64,000 nt of DNA, taken from Chryseobacterium gleum. Lineage in GTDB: Bacteria > Bacteroidota > Bacteroidia > Flavobacteriales_D > Crocinitomicaceae. Below, one piece after another: positions 42,884-52,220 of the stretch (position 1 is its first letter; every line of letters begins with the position of its first letter). The translations under genes and the position numbers were made by a program. The stretch lies in NCBI GenBank assembly GCA_945897565.1, contig CAMDFN010000010.1, positions 1 through 64,000 on the forward strand, in the 5' to 3' direction. The notes beneath the pieces were generated by a model. The model saw only the letters and a program-made list of their open reading frames with translations, made no database searches and was not told the origin of the DNA.

Positions 42884-43530
42884 AAAAAATCAGTCTACTC
42901 ATCAGTTCCCTATTTATTTCATTAGGTATTTTGGCGCAAAGCTATCAGTTGGCCGTACTGAAGTACAACGGCGGTGGCGACTACTACGCCAACCCTACGG
43001 CACTGCCCAACTTGATCAAATTCTGCAATACAGAACTCGGCACGAGTATTTCCAAAGAAGTACCTTATGTAGAAGTGGGTAGCGCAGATCTTTTTCAATA
43101 CCCCTTCTTGCACATGACCGGACACGGCAATGTGGTGTTTTCAAAGTCAGAAGCCTTGAATCTGAGAACTTATTTACTCTCTGGAGGCTTTTTGCATATA
43201 GACGACAACTACGGCATGGATGGTTTCATTCGGGCTGAACTCAAAAAAGTATTTCCAGATGCAATCCTGACAGAGGTGCCGTCTAGCCATCCGATATTTG
43301 CTGCGCGTTATGCTTTCCCCAATGGCTTGCCCAAAATTCATGAGCACGATGGCAAACGCCCCCAAGCTTTTGGTATTGTAATCGATGGCAGATTGGTGTG
43401 CTTGTATACCTATGAAACCGATTTATCTGACGGCTGGGAAGACCCGCAAGTACACAACGACCCACAAGAAAAAAGACGACAAGCACTCCAAATGGGAGCG
43501 AATATCGTCTCTTATGCTTTTTCGAATTGA
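42880..43530 (+). CDS. DUF4159 secreted protein (GTG start)
   Basis: 216 aa including a signal peptide (about 1-19, ending ILAQ). Conserved YNGGGDYYANP (about 28-38) and LLSGGFLHIDDNYGMDG (about 105-121), plus HPIF..., match DUF4159 of Bacteroidota, often annotated as gliding- or exopolysaccharide-related but not characterised. The start is GTG, overlapping the ribD stop (GTGA); no in-frame ATG keeps the signal peptide. A hairpin lies just after its stop. Confidence 0.85.
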   Translation: MKKISLLISSLFISLGILAQSYQLAVLKYNGGGDYYANPTALPNLIKFCNTELGTSISKEVPYVEVGSADLFQYPFLHMTGHGNVVFSKSEALNLRTYLLSGGFLHIDDNYGMDGFIRAELKKVFPDAILTEVPSSHPIFAARYAFPNGLPKIHEHDGKRPQAFGIVIDGRLVCLYTYETDLSDGWEDPQVHNDPQEKRRQALQMGANIVSYAFSN

Positions 43531-43533
43531 TCT

Positions 43534-43557
43534 AGCTGCAACTTTCTAGTTGCAACT
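43534..43557. other. Hairpin between convergent DUF4159 and cyclophilin-FKBP genes
   Basis: AGCTGCAACT-TTCT-AGTTGCAACT forms a 10-bp stem with one mismatch. The right arm is itself a palindrome and touches the minus-strand stop codon. No U-run follows, so termination is only possible, perhaps as an mRNA 3' stabiliser. Confidence 0.5.
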
Positions 43558-44657
43558 TAATGTTGATGGCCATCGTGTTCTCCGTGAGGCGCCACTTGCG
43601 CATCTACAGTAACTTGTAGCAATTCAATTTCAAAAACCAAATCTGAATAGACCGGAATAGACCCCGGACGACCCTGTTTGCCATAAGCGTTGTAGTATGG
43701 GATAAACAACAAGATTTTGCCCCCTTCTTTGATCAAGGTGATGCCTTCTTCAAAACCAGGAATCATGCGTTGCACCTTGTATTGAAAAACAAGCGGTGCT
43801 CCGCGATCTAGGGAAGAATCGAATTTTTTACCGCCGCGGCGGAGTGTGCCGGTGTAGTGCAAACTCACTTTATTGCCTTCTTTTACTTCAGCACCTTTTC
43901 CATTGTCTAAGACCACGTAGACCAATCCAGTTGCGCTCTGTTGAGCAGCTGGATAATTCTTTTTGACTTCGGCAAACATGAAATTTTTGTAGTCCTCTTG
44001 AGACATCCCGGAAATTTGAGCGATTTCTGCTTGCTCGAGCGCCTCTGCCGCTTTTTTGGTCAAATAAACTTGATCAAAGGCAGCCTGAGCATCCCATTTT
44101 TGGGCTTTTGTACCTACGCGTACAATTTCTACTTTGCGCATGGTATCGTTTTGTGCAATGGCATCTACCACTTCTTGACCAGAAACAACATGACCAAAAA
44201 CGGTGTGCTTGCCGTCGAGCCAAGACGTTTCTTTGTGCGTGATAAAAAATTGAGAGCCGTTGGTGTTGGGGCCTGAATTGGCCATCGAAAGAATACCAGG
44301 GCCAGTATGCTTTAGGCTGGGTTCAATTTCGTCGTAAAATTTATACCCTGGGTCTCCAGCTCCGGTACCTTGTGGGTCTCCACCTTGGATCATGAAATCG
44401 GCGATCACGCGGTGAAACACCAAACCATCAAAAAATGGCGTAGAAAAGGATTTGTCACCGACCTTGAATTTACCTTCGGCGAGCCCAACAAAATTCCCGA
44501 CGGTCATGGGTGTTTTTTGGTATTCTAACTGACAAACGATAATGCCTTTATTGGTGGTGAAGCGCGCATAGATACCATCTTCGATTTCGGTGGCGCGTTG
44601 TGCATGAAGTAAGCCTGTAAAAGGCAGCAAAAGAAGTGTAATAAGTAATTTTTTCAT
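43557..44657 (-). CDS. Cyclophilin-FKBP fusion peptidyl-prolyl isomerase
   Basis: 366 aa secreted protein. Signal peptide (about 1-19) then a cyclophilin domain (about 25-200) with [17 protein letters not shown]-type active-site strand and GSQFFIT, then a linker and a FKBP domain (about 255-355; [30 protein letters not shown]-like). It ends in a His-rich tail ([11 protein letters not shown]). Such dual immunophilins are known in Bacteroidota. Acts in periplasm on prolyl bonds. Its neighbour is a third FKBP, 4 nt upstream in transcription. Confidence 0.92.
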   Translation of the reverse strand: MKKLLITLLLLPFTGLLHAQRATEIEDGIYARFTTNKGIIVCQLEYQKTPMTVGNFVGLAEGKFKVGDKSFSTPFFDGLVFHRVIADFMIQGGDPQGTGAGDPGYKFYDEIEPSLKHTGPGILSMANSGPNTNGSQFFITHKETSWLDGKHTVFGHVVSGQEVVDAIAQNDTMRKVEIVRVGTKAQKWDAQAAFDQVYLTKKAAEALEQAEIAQISGMSQEDYKNFMFAEVKKNYPAAQQSATGLVYVVLDNGKGAEVKEGNKVSLHYTGTLRRGGKKFDSSLDRGAPLVFQYKVQRMIPGFEEGITLIKEGGKILLFIPYYNAYGKQGRPGSIPVYSDLVFEIELLQVTVDAQVAPHGEHDGHQH

Positions 44658-44661
44658 GGTG

Positions 44662-45381
44662 TTATTTTTCGATATCTAGTAATTCAACTTCAAAGATAAG
44701 CACAGAATAAGGAGGTATCAATTCTGTGGGTGAGCCAGGGCCATAGGCCATTTCTTGAGGGATATAAAAGCGGTATTTAGCGCCAATGCTCATGAGTTGG
44801 ACGCCTTCGGTCCAGCCGGGGATCACTGCATTTAGTGGAAAAGAAATGGGTTCTTTGCGCTCTACAGAGCTGTCAAAAATTTCTCCGTTGATGGTGGTGC
44901 CCGTGTAGTGAACTTTTACAGTAGAACTCGCGTTTGGTTTGCTCCCTCTGCCCTTTTTAAGCACTTCGTATTGCAGGCCACTTGCCGTTACTTGGATATC
45001 TTTTTTCTTGGCGTTTTCTAAGAGAAAGGCCTCCCCTTTTTCGCGGTTGGCACGGCCTGCTTCTTTTTCAGCGGCAAGTGCATCTTGGTTAACCGCTTCT
45101 TCTGCTTGTTGGACAGCCTGCATCTTCTCTTGGAAATAAGACATGACGCACTGATTGGCGGGGTCTTGAAGCAAACTTGGGCGCTGCATCATGGCGTCGC
45201 TCAGACCTTGCAATAATAAGGAAACGTTGGCCTCTGGAAAATCTTTAAGGACGCTTTGCGCGATATTTTGCCCCGCTAAATAGCTGACAGAATCTATTCT
45301 AGATTTGACTTGTGGCGTCTGGGCATTGACTTGTGTTGCAAACACAATAGCCATAATAGGAATAATTGTTTTTTTCATCAT
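44662..45381 (-). CDS. FKBP-type peptidyl-prolyl isomerase (Mip/FkpA-like)
   Basis: 239 aa with signal peptide (about 1-20, ending VNAQ). An FKBP_N dimerisation helix domain (about 28-115) and FKBP catalytic domain (about 130-239: [37 protein letters not shown]). Periplasmic chaperone/isomerase of the Mip/FkpA type. The ATG at 45378 is an alternative start. Runs directly into the cyclophilin-FKBP fusion, giving a folding-factor pair behind nadK. Confidence 0.92.
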   Translation of the reverse strand: MMKKTIIPIMAIVFATQVNAQTPQVKSRIDSVSYLAGQNIAQSVLKDFPEANVSLLLQGLSDAMMQRPSLLQDPANQCVMSYFQEKMQAVQQAEEAVNQDALAAEKEAGRANREKGEAFLLENAKKKDIQVTASGLQYEVLKKGRGSKPNASSTVKVHYTGTTINGEIFDSSVERKEPISFPLNAVIPGWTEGVQLMSIGAKYRFYIPQEMAYGPGSPTELIPPYSVLIFEVELLDIEK

Positions 45382-45384
45382 TGC

Positions 45385-46272
45385 TTAAATTTCGTTTCGG
45401 GTATCTGAGCCCCAAAACATTTTGTTACGGATAGTATCTAAAAAATTGTTGTCTTCAAACTTGACAACGTTGATCATGAATTCTGCTTTGGTAATGGTGA
45501 CCTTCTCTCCTTGCTTGATATGCTGAGAATGACCGTCTAAAGAAAGTAAATAAGAGCGGTCTCGGCCTTCTACCTGCAGGGAAATGGGCATGTGGTCTGG
45601 AACTACAACCGGGCGCACATTGAGGTTGTGAGGCGCAATTGGTGTCAGGATATGCACCTGACAGCCTGGCGTGATGATAGGGCCGCCACAACTCAGGCTG
45701 TAAGCCGTAGAGCCTGTTGGCGTGGCCACGATGAGACCATCGGCCCAATAAGTATTGAGGAATTTATCACCGAGATACGCATGCACTTTGATCATGGAAG
45801 ACGTATCTTTTTTCTGAAGGGTGAGCTCATTGAGTGCAAAGTTTTCGTCTGAAAAAAGGTCGTTTTCGGTATGTACTCTAAGTAGAGATCTTTTTTGAAA
45901 CTCGTACTGACCTGCATTGAAACGCTGAAGGGTTTGATCAATCTGATCTTTAGCTAAATTGGATAAAAAACCCAAACGCCCTGTGTTGATGCCGAGAATG
46001 GGAACGCCAGAATCTCTGATAAAAGAAACAGCTTTTAAAAAAGTGCCATCACCCCCGAGGCTGATCATGAGGTCAAAGCCTGTTTGAAGGTCGAGGTGGT
46101 TTTCGAAGGTTGGATAGGTGCTTGTTGTGTGGAATTTTGTGCGCAGATGCTGGGCGAGTTCTTTTTCGAGTACCGGCAACCAGCCCAAGAGCTCAATACC
46201 CTTGAGAAGGTTTTCAAAGACACTGAGGTCTTGCTTGAATATTTTCTTAGCGTATATAGCGATTTGTTTCAT
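45385..46272 (-). CDS. nadK: NAD kinase
   Basis: Phosphorylates NAD to NADP. 295 aa. The diagnostic GGDGTFLKA (about 74-82), NTGRLGF and the TPTGSTAYSLSCGGP segment (about 179-191) are present. Shares one base with the CBS-domain gene (TAATG). In Bacteroidota pdxJ, a CBS protein and nadK commonly cluster; here pdxJ is divergent. Confidence 0.96.
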   Translation of the reverse strand: MKQIAIYAKKIFKQDLSVFENLLKGIELLGWLPVLEKELAQHLRTKFHTTSTYPTFENHLDLQTGFDLMISLGGDGTFLKAVSFIRDSGVPILGINTGRLGFLSNLAKDQIDQTLQRFNAGQYEFQKRSLLRVHTENDLFSDENFALNELTLQKKDTSSMIKVHAYLGDKFLNTYWADGLIVATPTGSTAYSLSCGGPIITPGCQVHILTPIAPHNLNVRPVVVPDHMPISLQVEGRDRSYLLSLDGHSQHIKQGEKVTITKAEFMINVVKFEDNNFLDTIRNKMFWGSDTRNEI

Positions 46273-46934
46273 TACATGCTCAAATAATGCATGAGTTCTT
46301 GGTAGCGATCTTGAAGCTCACTTGGTTGTTGACTGTCTTGATAGCTGGCCAATACTTGGTAATCATAGCGCTCAAAGGTACGAATAATTGCACTTAAGTT
46401 TTGTTGATTGATGCGTAAATTGACCTGAATTTTGGTGCTGTCGGGAAGGTAACTCACAAATAGATTCTGAATTTTAGCCTGATTGCTCTCCACAATTTGG
46501 GCAATTTGAGCGAGTGTGTAGTCGTTGGCATTCATCTCAAGAACCAAAACAGAACCAGACTCATTGAGCCCGCTCGTTTCAGCTAATAATTGAAGTAATT
46601 CTTGAGCGCTGATCATTCCAAGGTAATTTTCTTGGCGATCCAAGACGGGCAATACCGTCAGTTTGAAAAGTGCAAAATGCTGCAATAAGTCAAAAAGATG
46701 GGCATCGGCAAAGGCAAAAGGACGTGGTAAGTGCTGAAATAAGTGGTCGAGGGTTTCTTTTAAACTGGTTTGGTCGAGGAGTTCAGATTCTGAAACAAGC
46801 CCTACAAAATTTCCGTTTTTAAGCACTGGGAGGTGATTGACTTGGAATTCATCCATCCATAAAAGTGCTTTTTCACCGGTATCTGTATGTAAAAGGGGTG
46901 GTATCTGTTCAGAAAGAATATTGGATGCTCTCAT
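46272..46934 (-). CDS. CBS-domain protein with ACT-like C-terminus
   Basis: 220 aa. Two CBS motifs (about 10-65 and 75-130: LPVLKNGNFVGLVSE, LTVLPVLDRQENYLGMIS) form a Bateman adenine-nucleotide sensor. Residues about 140-205 look like an ACT-type regulatory fold (SGSVLVLEMN). Target enzyme unknown; the conserved neighbourhood with nadK and pdxJ suggests a link to cofactor status. Confidence 0.85.
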   Translation of the reverse strand: MRASNILSEQIPPLLHTDTGEKALLWMDEFQVNHLPVLKNGNFVGLVSESELLDQTSLKETLDHLFQHLPRPFAFADAHLFDLLQHFALFKLTVLPVLDRQENYLGMISAQELLQLLAETSGLNESGSVLVLEMNANDYTLAQIAQIVESNQAKIQNLFVSYLPDSTKIQVNLRINQQNLSAIIRTFERYDYQVLASYQDSQQPSELQDRYQELMHYLSM

Positions 46935-46996
46935 AGTGGGTGCAAAATACTAAATTACTTGAATGTTTCGTACTTTTACAGCTCAATTATTGTGCC

Positions 46997-47719
46997 ATGA
47001 CCAGACTCAGCGTGAATATCAATAAAATCGCAACACTGCGCAATGCACGCGGCGGCCAAACACCCAATGTGTTGCAGTTTGCGCTCGATGCCGAAAGGTT
47101 TGGTGCACAGGGAATTACCGTGCACCCCAGACCAGACGAACGCCATATCACCACCCAAGACTGCTACAACCTCCACAAACATGTGCAGACGGAATTCAAC
47201 ATTGAAGGATATCCCGATGCGCGTTACTTACAACTGCTTACCGACCTGCGCCCCGCACAAGCTACTTTAGTACCAGACCCACCGGGCGTACTCACTTCCA
47301 ATGCGGGTTGGAATTGTATTGAACAAGCCGCCTTTCTCGAGCCCATCATTGCTCAAATTAAAAATTTAGGCGTGCGCGTTTCGCTTTTTATGGAAACAGA
47401 TTTGGCTCAAATTGACAAGGCCAAAGTACTTGGCGCAGACCGCATCGAGTTCTATACTGGCCCCTATGCTGAAAACTACCCACTCGATCGATCTGTAGCT
47501 GTTGAGCCGTATCGGTTGGCTGCACTGCACGCCCACGCATTGGGTTTGGGCATCAATGCCGGACACGACCTCAGTTTGGAGAATTTAGCCTTCATGAAAG
47601 CTTCGCTTGTGGCACTAGATGAGGTGTCTATCGGGCATGCTCTTATTGCCGATGCGCTTTATTTGGGCATAGAAAATACCATCCAGCGCTATCTTTACGA
47701 ATTGCGAGAAGGCGCCTGA
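46997..47719 (+). CDS. pdxJ: Pyridoxine 5'-phosphate synthase PdxJ
   Basis: Closes the pyridoxine ring from 1-deoxyxylulose-5-phosphate and aminoacetone phosphate to make vitamin B6. 240 aa from the ATG at 46997; a longer frame to 46940 overlaps the divergent promoter. Start [17 protein letters not shown] and HPRPDERHI (about 47-55) are the family signature; GAGHDLS-type (INAGHDLS) near the end. Its 3' end overlaps the convergent MscS gene by 25 nt. Confidence 0.95.
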   Translation: MTRLSVNINKIATLRNARGGQTPNVLQFALDAERFGAQGITVHPRPDERHITTQDCYNLHKHVQTEFNIEGYPDARYLQLLTDLRPAQATLVPDPPGVLTSNAGWNCIEQAAFLEPIIAQIKNLGVRVSLFMETDLAQIDKAKVLGADRIEFYTGPYAENYPLDRSVAVEPYRLAALHAHALGLGINAGHDLSLENLAFMKASLVALDEVSIGHALIADALYLGIENTIQRYLYELREGA

Positions 47720-48819
47720 TGCAGCACGCGTTGCGGATAAGGTATTTCTATGGAGTAGGTTCTGAACAAACGATCAATTTCCAACCTGATTTCCGACTTG
47801 TAATTGTTGATATCCCAGCTTTGATCGGCCCAAAATACGAGCTCAAGTTCTAGGCCTGAGTCGCCAAAATCGTAAAGTCGGACGAATACAGGATTGCTCT
47901 TTTTAACTTTAGGATGCGCCAGCGCTGCTTGAGTGAGCAAGCGTTCAATGAGTGGCATGTCAGAGCCATAAGCAACAGTGAGCTTGATGGTAAAACGCGT
48001 TAATTTAGAGCCATGGCTCCAGTTTTCAATGCGGTCTTGGGTAAGGTGCGTATTGGGAATGATCAGCACGTTGCCCTCACGGGTCTGAATTTGGGTGGTG
48101 CGCACATTGATTTTGACAATTTTGGCTACAATTGCATCATTGCTGACCCCATTGATTTTAGACTTTCCAGAAATCTCAACGATGTCACCTACTCTTAAAT
48201 TACCTTCAAAAAGTAAGACTACACCAGCAATCATATCTCTAAAGACATCTTGCAGCCCCAGGCCTAAACCCACCAACAAACCCACCGAACTGGTGAGTAA
48301 AATCAGCAGATCAATACCGAGTAGCTTGAAGCAAAACAAGATGGAGGCTACGTAAATGAAATACTTAGCCAATTGATTGTAGACAAACTCGGTGCCGGCA
48401 TCGTGGTGTTGCTTGCCTTTCAAACGCCTCGCAAAATAGAGTCTAGTGAGGTTGGTGGCAATTTTTGCCCCAAAGAACACAGAAGTAACGATCAGGATAT
48501 CGGCAAAATCAATTTTAAAACTCTCAAAAGAAAGCAATTTGAATTGCAAAAAATCATTGAAGGTGACATGCCCATTATTGTAACGCAAACTAAGTACAGC
48601 AATATAAATGGCTAATAAATAAACGCTCTGACTCACTAAAACCAAGCGCGCCATCTGCTTGGCTTCTAGTTGTAGATTGACACTTTTAACATAACCCTTC
48701 AAAGCTTTGTGCACCAAACGGCGCAAAACCGCTGCGGCCAAAAAGATGAGTAGCAAGAAAATGAGATTCCAAAAACAAATCTTGTAAGGACCTATGTAGA
48801 AGAGGGTTTCTGCAAACAT
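47695..48819 (-). CDS. Mechanosensitive channel, MscS family (374 aa)
   Basis: 374 aa. Four or five transmembrane segments; pore-like helix [20 protein letters not shown] (about 182-201) followed by GDIVEISG and IIPNTHL beta domain and C-terminal alpha/beta domain. It resembles the MscS/YbdG class with extra N-terminal helices, larger than the 266-aa channel at 40391-41191. Starts one base after the dnaG stop. Confidence 0.92.
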   Translation of the reverse strand: MFAETLFYIGPYKICFWNLIFLLLIFLAAAVLRRLVHKALKGYVKSVNLQLEAKQMARLVLVSQSVYLLAIYIAVLSLRYNNGHVTFNDFLQFKLLSFESFKIDFADILIVTSVFFGAKIATNLTRLYFARRLKGKQHHDAGTEFVYNQLAKYFIYVASILFCFKLLGIDLLILLTSSVGLLVGLGLGLQDVFRDMIAGVVLLFEGNLRVGDIVEISGKSKINGVSNDAIVAKIVKINVRTTQIQTREGNVLIIPNTHLTQDRIENWSHGSKLTRFTIKLTVAYGSDMPLIERLLTQAALAHPKVKKSNPVFVRLYDFGDSGLELELVFWADQSWDINNYKSEIRLEIDRLFRTYSIEIPYPQRVLHQAPSRNS

Positions 48820-48820
48820 A

Positions 48821-50779
48821 TCAACGGATAAGCGTAATGCCGATTTGCTCTGAAAGGAGCATCTTGACTTTTTCTAGACTGACTAATTCGCCAAGTGCCA
48901 AAAGGAGGTCTTCGTCTTGTAGGTTTTGATCGCTGAGCTCTTTGCGGATATTTTTTATCTTTTGCTCAACAAAGGCTAGTTTAAAGCGATAGATGACTTG
49001 CACAACGGTTTGATAGAGGTCGTCGGCTTCGGACTTGGTTTGAATTTTATAACGCGCCACCCAGTTATGACTTAGTTCTTGCTCTTGAGACTCAATATCG
49101 GCAGCAAACTGAACGATTTCTTGTTTTTCATGGCGCAAAAAATAAGTGGCCTCATAAAGCGTATTTTCTTGAAGTACCCCATTTTCAAAAATGCGGTAAA
49201 TTTCTTCGTAAAGCGCATTTTCAAAATGGAGCGCGTCTTTTTGAAGTTCTTGAACAATCAGTTCAATGACACTAGTTTGGGTTTCTGGCTGGCCGGGCTC
49301 TTGCCAGATGAGGGCACGCGTACCGTATTTGATCAGGACCCGAACGAGCTCTGCTTCAAAAAGCGAGAGGTCTTCTTCGTAGACGGTACTGGCATGTAAA
49401 GATTGTGTTGCAGGTGTTTTGGGCAACTGAAAGGCCTCAAGGGCTGGATCTTGGTATGCTTTAGCTAAAGCCGACTTGCGCAATTGGAGCAACTCTGACT
49501 GAACAATAGACTCGGCGATATCGAATTGCTGCGCCAACTGCTGAACGTAAACCGAACGGGTAATTTGGTCGGGAATAAGCGAAACAGAATGAACGATATC
49601 TTTGATAAGGCCTGCACGCAAGATGGGGTCATTGCCACCATCGGCCAGTAAAATACCTGCCTTGAAGGAAATAAAATCTTGCTTGTGAGCAGCAATATAA
49701 GCACTCAATTCGGCTGAAGAACGAGATTTAGAAAAGGAGTCGGGATCTTCGCCGTCTGGGAATAGGACCACCTTTACATTAAGGCCCTCTTCTAAAATGA
49801 GGTCGATGCCGCGAAAACTGGCTTTGATGCCAGCTGCGTCGCCGTCGTAGAGAATAGTGAGGTTTTTGGTGTAACGGCTCACCAATTTGACTTGTTCTTT
49901 GGTGAGGGAGGTTCCGGAAGAGGAGACTACATTTTGGATGCCTGCTTGGTGCATACTGATGACATCAGTATAACCCTCGCAAAGCAGACATTCGTTGTAT
50001 TTCACGATATCGCCCTTGGCAAAATAGAGCCCGTAAAGGATTTCGCTTTTGTTGTAGATAATGCTCTCGGGCGAATTGAAATACTTGGCCACTTTTTTGT
50101 CGGCAAGTAAGGTGCGGCCACCAAAACCAAGCACGCGCCCCGAGACACTGTGAATAGGGAACATGACGCGCCCCTTGAAAAAATCGAAGGTGCGCTCGTC
50201 TTTGGATTTAGTGAGGCCGATAGACTCGAGGTACGCTTTGTTGTAGCCTTTTTCGAGCGCTAAATCGGTGAAGGCAGCGCCTGTATTGAGGCAATAACCC
50301 AGGTGGAATTTTTCGATGGTGGCCCGACTAAAACCGCGCTCCTCAAAGTAAGAAAGACCAATTGCCTTGCCCTCTTGGGAATTGAGGAGCATGTCGGAGA
50401 AGGCGTTCTTGGCAAACTCATTGATGATCAAAAAACTCTCGCGCTCATTGAGTGCGGCGAGTTCTTCGGCTGTGGCCTCGCGTTCTTCGGGTACTTCGAT
50501 GTTGTAGCGCTTGGCCAACCAGCGCAGGGCTTCTGGGTAGCTAAAATGTTCCTTTTCCATCAAGAAGCTGGCTGCATTGCCGCCCTTTCCAGTAGAAAAA
50601 CACTTGAAAATTTGCTTAGCTGGCGACACCACAAATGAGGGTGTTTTCTCGTCTGTAAAAGGACTGAGCCCTTTGAGGTTAGATCCTGCACGCTTGAGTT
50701 GCACAAATTCTCCGATCACCTCTTCAATGCGAGCGGTCTGGAGAATTTGATCAACAATATGCGGTGGAATCTTGCTCAT
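48821..50779 (-). CDS. dnaG: DNA primase DnaG with degenerate zinc-binding domain
   Basis: Makes RNA primers at the replication fork. 652 aa: N-terminal zinc-type domain (about 1-100), TOPRIM catalytic core (about 255-350; LLCEGYTDVISMHQ, YDGDAAG) and C-terminal DnaB-binding domain (about 500-652). The canonical CxxH...CxxC ligands read Ser39xxThr42 and Cys60xxThr63, so only one of four ligands remains. The fold motifs TPSFVVSP and GKGGNAASF are kept, as in other Flavobacteria, so it is functional. Lies between mscS and a MORN gene; rpoD and rpsU are not adjacent. Confidence 0.95.
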   Translation of the reverse strand: MSKIPPHIVDQILQTARIEEVIGEFVQLKRAGSNLKGLSPFTDEKTPSFVVSPAKQIFKCFSTGKGGNAASFLMEKEHFSYPEALRWLAKRYNIEVPEEREATAEELAALNERESFLIINEFAKNAFSDMLLNSQEGKAIGLSYFEERGFSRATIEKFHLGYCLNTGAAFTDLALEKGYNKAYLESIGLTKSKDERTFDFFKGRVMFPIHSVSGRVLGFGGRTLLADKKVAKYFNSPESIIYNKSEILYGLYFAKGDIVKYNECLLCEGYTDVISMHQAGIQNVVSSSGTSLTKEQVKLVSRYTKNLTILYDGDAAGIKASFRGIDLILEEGLNVKVVLFPDGEDPDSFSKSRSSAELSAYIAAHKQDFISFKAGILLADGGNDPILRAGLIKDIVHSVSLIPDQITRSVYVQQLAQQFDIAESIVQSELLQLRKSALAKAYQDPALEAFQLPKTPATQSLHASTVYEEDLSLFEAELVRVLIKYGTRALIWQEPGQPETQTSVIELIVQELQKDALHFENALYEEIYRIFENGVLQENTLYEATYFLRHEKQEIVQFAADIESQEQELSHNWVARYKIQTKSEADDLYQTVVQVIYRFKLAFVEQKIKNIRKELSDQNLQDEDLLLALGELVSLEKVKMLLSEQIGITLIR

Positions 50780-50787
50780 TGAAGCCT

Positions 50788-51192
50788 TTACTGATTGAAA
50801 GTATTGACGGTTTTATTGCCTTTTTGGTCGTAGGTAACCCATTCACCTATCATTTTGTCGTCTTGGTATTGGCCATAATAACGGATTTTACCATTTGGGT
50901 ACTTGACAACGGAGTGGCCATTCTTTTTTCCCTCGACATAGAAGGTGAAAGAAAGCAAATTACCTTTTTCGCTGTAGAAACTCCATTTACCTTGGCGGCC
51001 ACCTTTTTGAGTGAGGTCGCCCTCGTATTTGAGTTGTTTTTTGCCTGGATACCATTCTTTGTAGTGCCCGTCTTTGATTTGGACGAGTTCTTCTTTGACA
51101 GCAGGCTTCTCTTCTTTGTTATTTTGCTTGTTTGCACAAGAAAAACCTGTCAAAAGAAAAGTAAGTATAAATAAGAGTTTGATTGATTTCAT
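50788..51192 (-). CDS. MORN-repeat lipoprotein
   Basis: 134 aa. A signal peptide with lipobox GFSC (Cys19) is followed by MORN-like repeats (YKEWYPGKKQLKYEGDL, GKWSFYSEKGNLLSF, HSVVKYPNGKIRYYGQY, GEWVTYDQKGN). Such proteins are often called YwqK-type antitoxins, but no toxin gene is nearby. Probably an envelope protein of unknown function. Close to dnaG (8 nt) and the polyprenyl synthase (4 nt). Confidence 0.78.
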   Translation of the reverse strand: MKSIKLLFILTFLLTGFSCANKQNNKEEKPAVKEELVQIKDGHYKEWYPGKKQLKYEGDLTQKGGRQGKWSFYSEKGNLLSFTFYVEGKKNGHSVVKYPNGKIRYYGQYQDDKMIGEWVTYDQKGNKTVNTFNQ

Positions 51193-51196
51193 GGTT

Positions 51197-52168
51197 TTAT
51201 TTTTCGCGGTTCATGGTGTAGGCTACCAATCCTATTAACGAAGCTTTTGCAGGGCTGTCGGGGTAACTTGCTAAAATTTCTAAGGCTTCGGCAGCCAAAG
51301 CCTCCATGCGCTTTTGGGCGTATTGCACACCGCCAGACTCCCAGACCAATTGAATGGCACGTTGCACACGGGTACTGACGTCGTATTCATTTTTGATGAT
51401 ATAGCGCAATTCTTTTTGAATGGCTTGTGGTGTATTTTGCAGGGCGTAGATGAGGGGCAGCGTTAGTTTTTGCTCGCGGATGTCGATACCTGTTGGTTTG
51501 CCAATATGCTCGCCGGTACCGTAATCGAAGATGTCGTCTTTGATCTGAAATGCCAAGCCGATGAGTTCGCCGAACTGACGTAGCTTTCCGCGTTCTGTAT
51601 GCGCACCTACACTGAGCGCCCCTGCTTCGCAGCAAGTTGCAATGAGAGATGCCGTTTTTTTGCGAATGACATCAAAATAGATTTCTTCGGTGATGTCGAG
51701 GTGGCGTGCTTTCTCGATTTGCAGCAACTCGCCTTCAGACATTTCTTGCACGGCTCTTGCGACAATCTCGAGGAGGTCCATGTTGCGCTTTTCTATCGAA
51801 AGCAATAAAATGCGTGAGAGCATGTAGTCTCCAACCAAAACGGCAATTTTGTTTTTCCAGAGGGCATTTACAGAGAAAAAGCCGCGGCGTTCAGCGGCGT
51901 CGTCTACGACGTCGTCATGAACAAGTGTGGCCGTATGAAGGAGCTCAACTAAAGTAGTGGCATCAAACGTAACCGGATTGATTTGGCCGAGCATTTGAGC
52001 ACTCAGAAAAACAAACATAGGACGCAATTGCTTGCCTTTGCGCTTGACAATATAACTGGTTACTTTATCGAGCAAAGCGACATCGGCATGCATGGCGTTT
52101 TGAAAATGGATTTCAAAATCGACTAATTCTTGCTGAATAGGTGCGGTGATGTCGTCTAGGCGCTGCAT
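51197..52168 (-). CDS. Polyprenyl diphosphate synthase (octaprenyl/solanesyl-type)
   Basis: 323 aa trans-prenyltransferase. First Asp-rich motif HDDVVDDAAERRG (about 89-101, DDxxD), second QIKDDIFDYG (about 213-222). Makes the long isoprenoid tail of menaquinone; chain length is not readable here. TATATTTG ends 4 nt before the ATG and sets the start. It heads the unit ispB-like, MORN, dnaG, mscS. Confidence 0.93.
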   Translation of the reverse strand: MQRLDDITAPIQQELVDFEIHFQNAMHADVALLDKVTSYIVKRKGKQLRPMFVFLSAQMLGQINPVTFDATTLVELLHTATLVHDDVVDDAAERRGFFSVNALWKNKIAVLVGDYMLSRILLLSIEKRNMDLLEIVARAVQEMSEGELLQIEKARHLDITEEIYFDVIRKKTASLIATCCEAGALSVGAHTERGKLRQFGELIGLAFQIKDDIFDYGTGEHIGKPTGIDIREQKLTLPLIYALQNTPQAIQKELRYIIKNEYDVSTRVQRAIQLVWESGGVQYAQKRMEALAAEALEILASYPDSPAKASLIGLVAYTMNREK

Positions 52169-52172
52169 CTAA

Positions 52173-52180
52173 CAAATATA
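52173..52180 (-). promoter_or_regulatory. -7 element of the polyprenyl synthase-dnaG unit
   Basis: Minus-strand TATATTTG, exact TAnnTTTG, 4 nt before the start at 52168. Drives dnaG as well if transcription continues. Confidence 0.6.
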
Positions 52181-52220
52181 CGAAAAGCCATGGCCTAATC
52201 GCAAAGCACTGTAGTGAAAC

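Noticed and set aside
50788-51192. Antitoxin of a toxin-antitoxin pair
   Set aside because: MORN proteins are often labelled this way, but the gene carries a lipoprotein signal and has no toxin neighbour.
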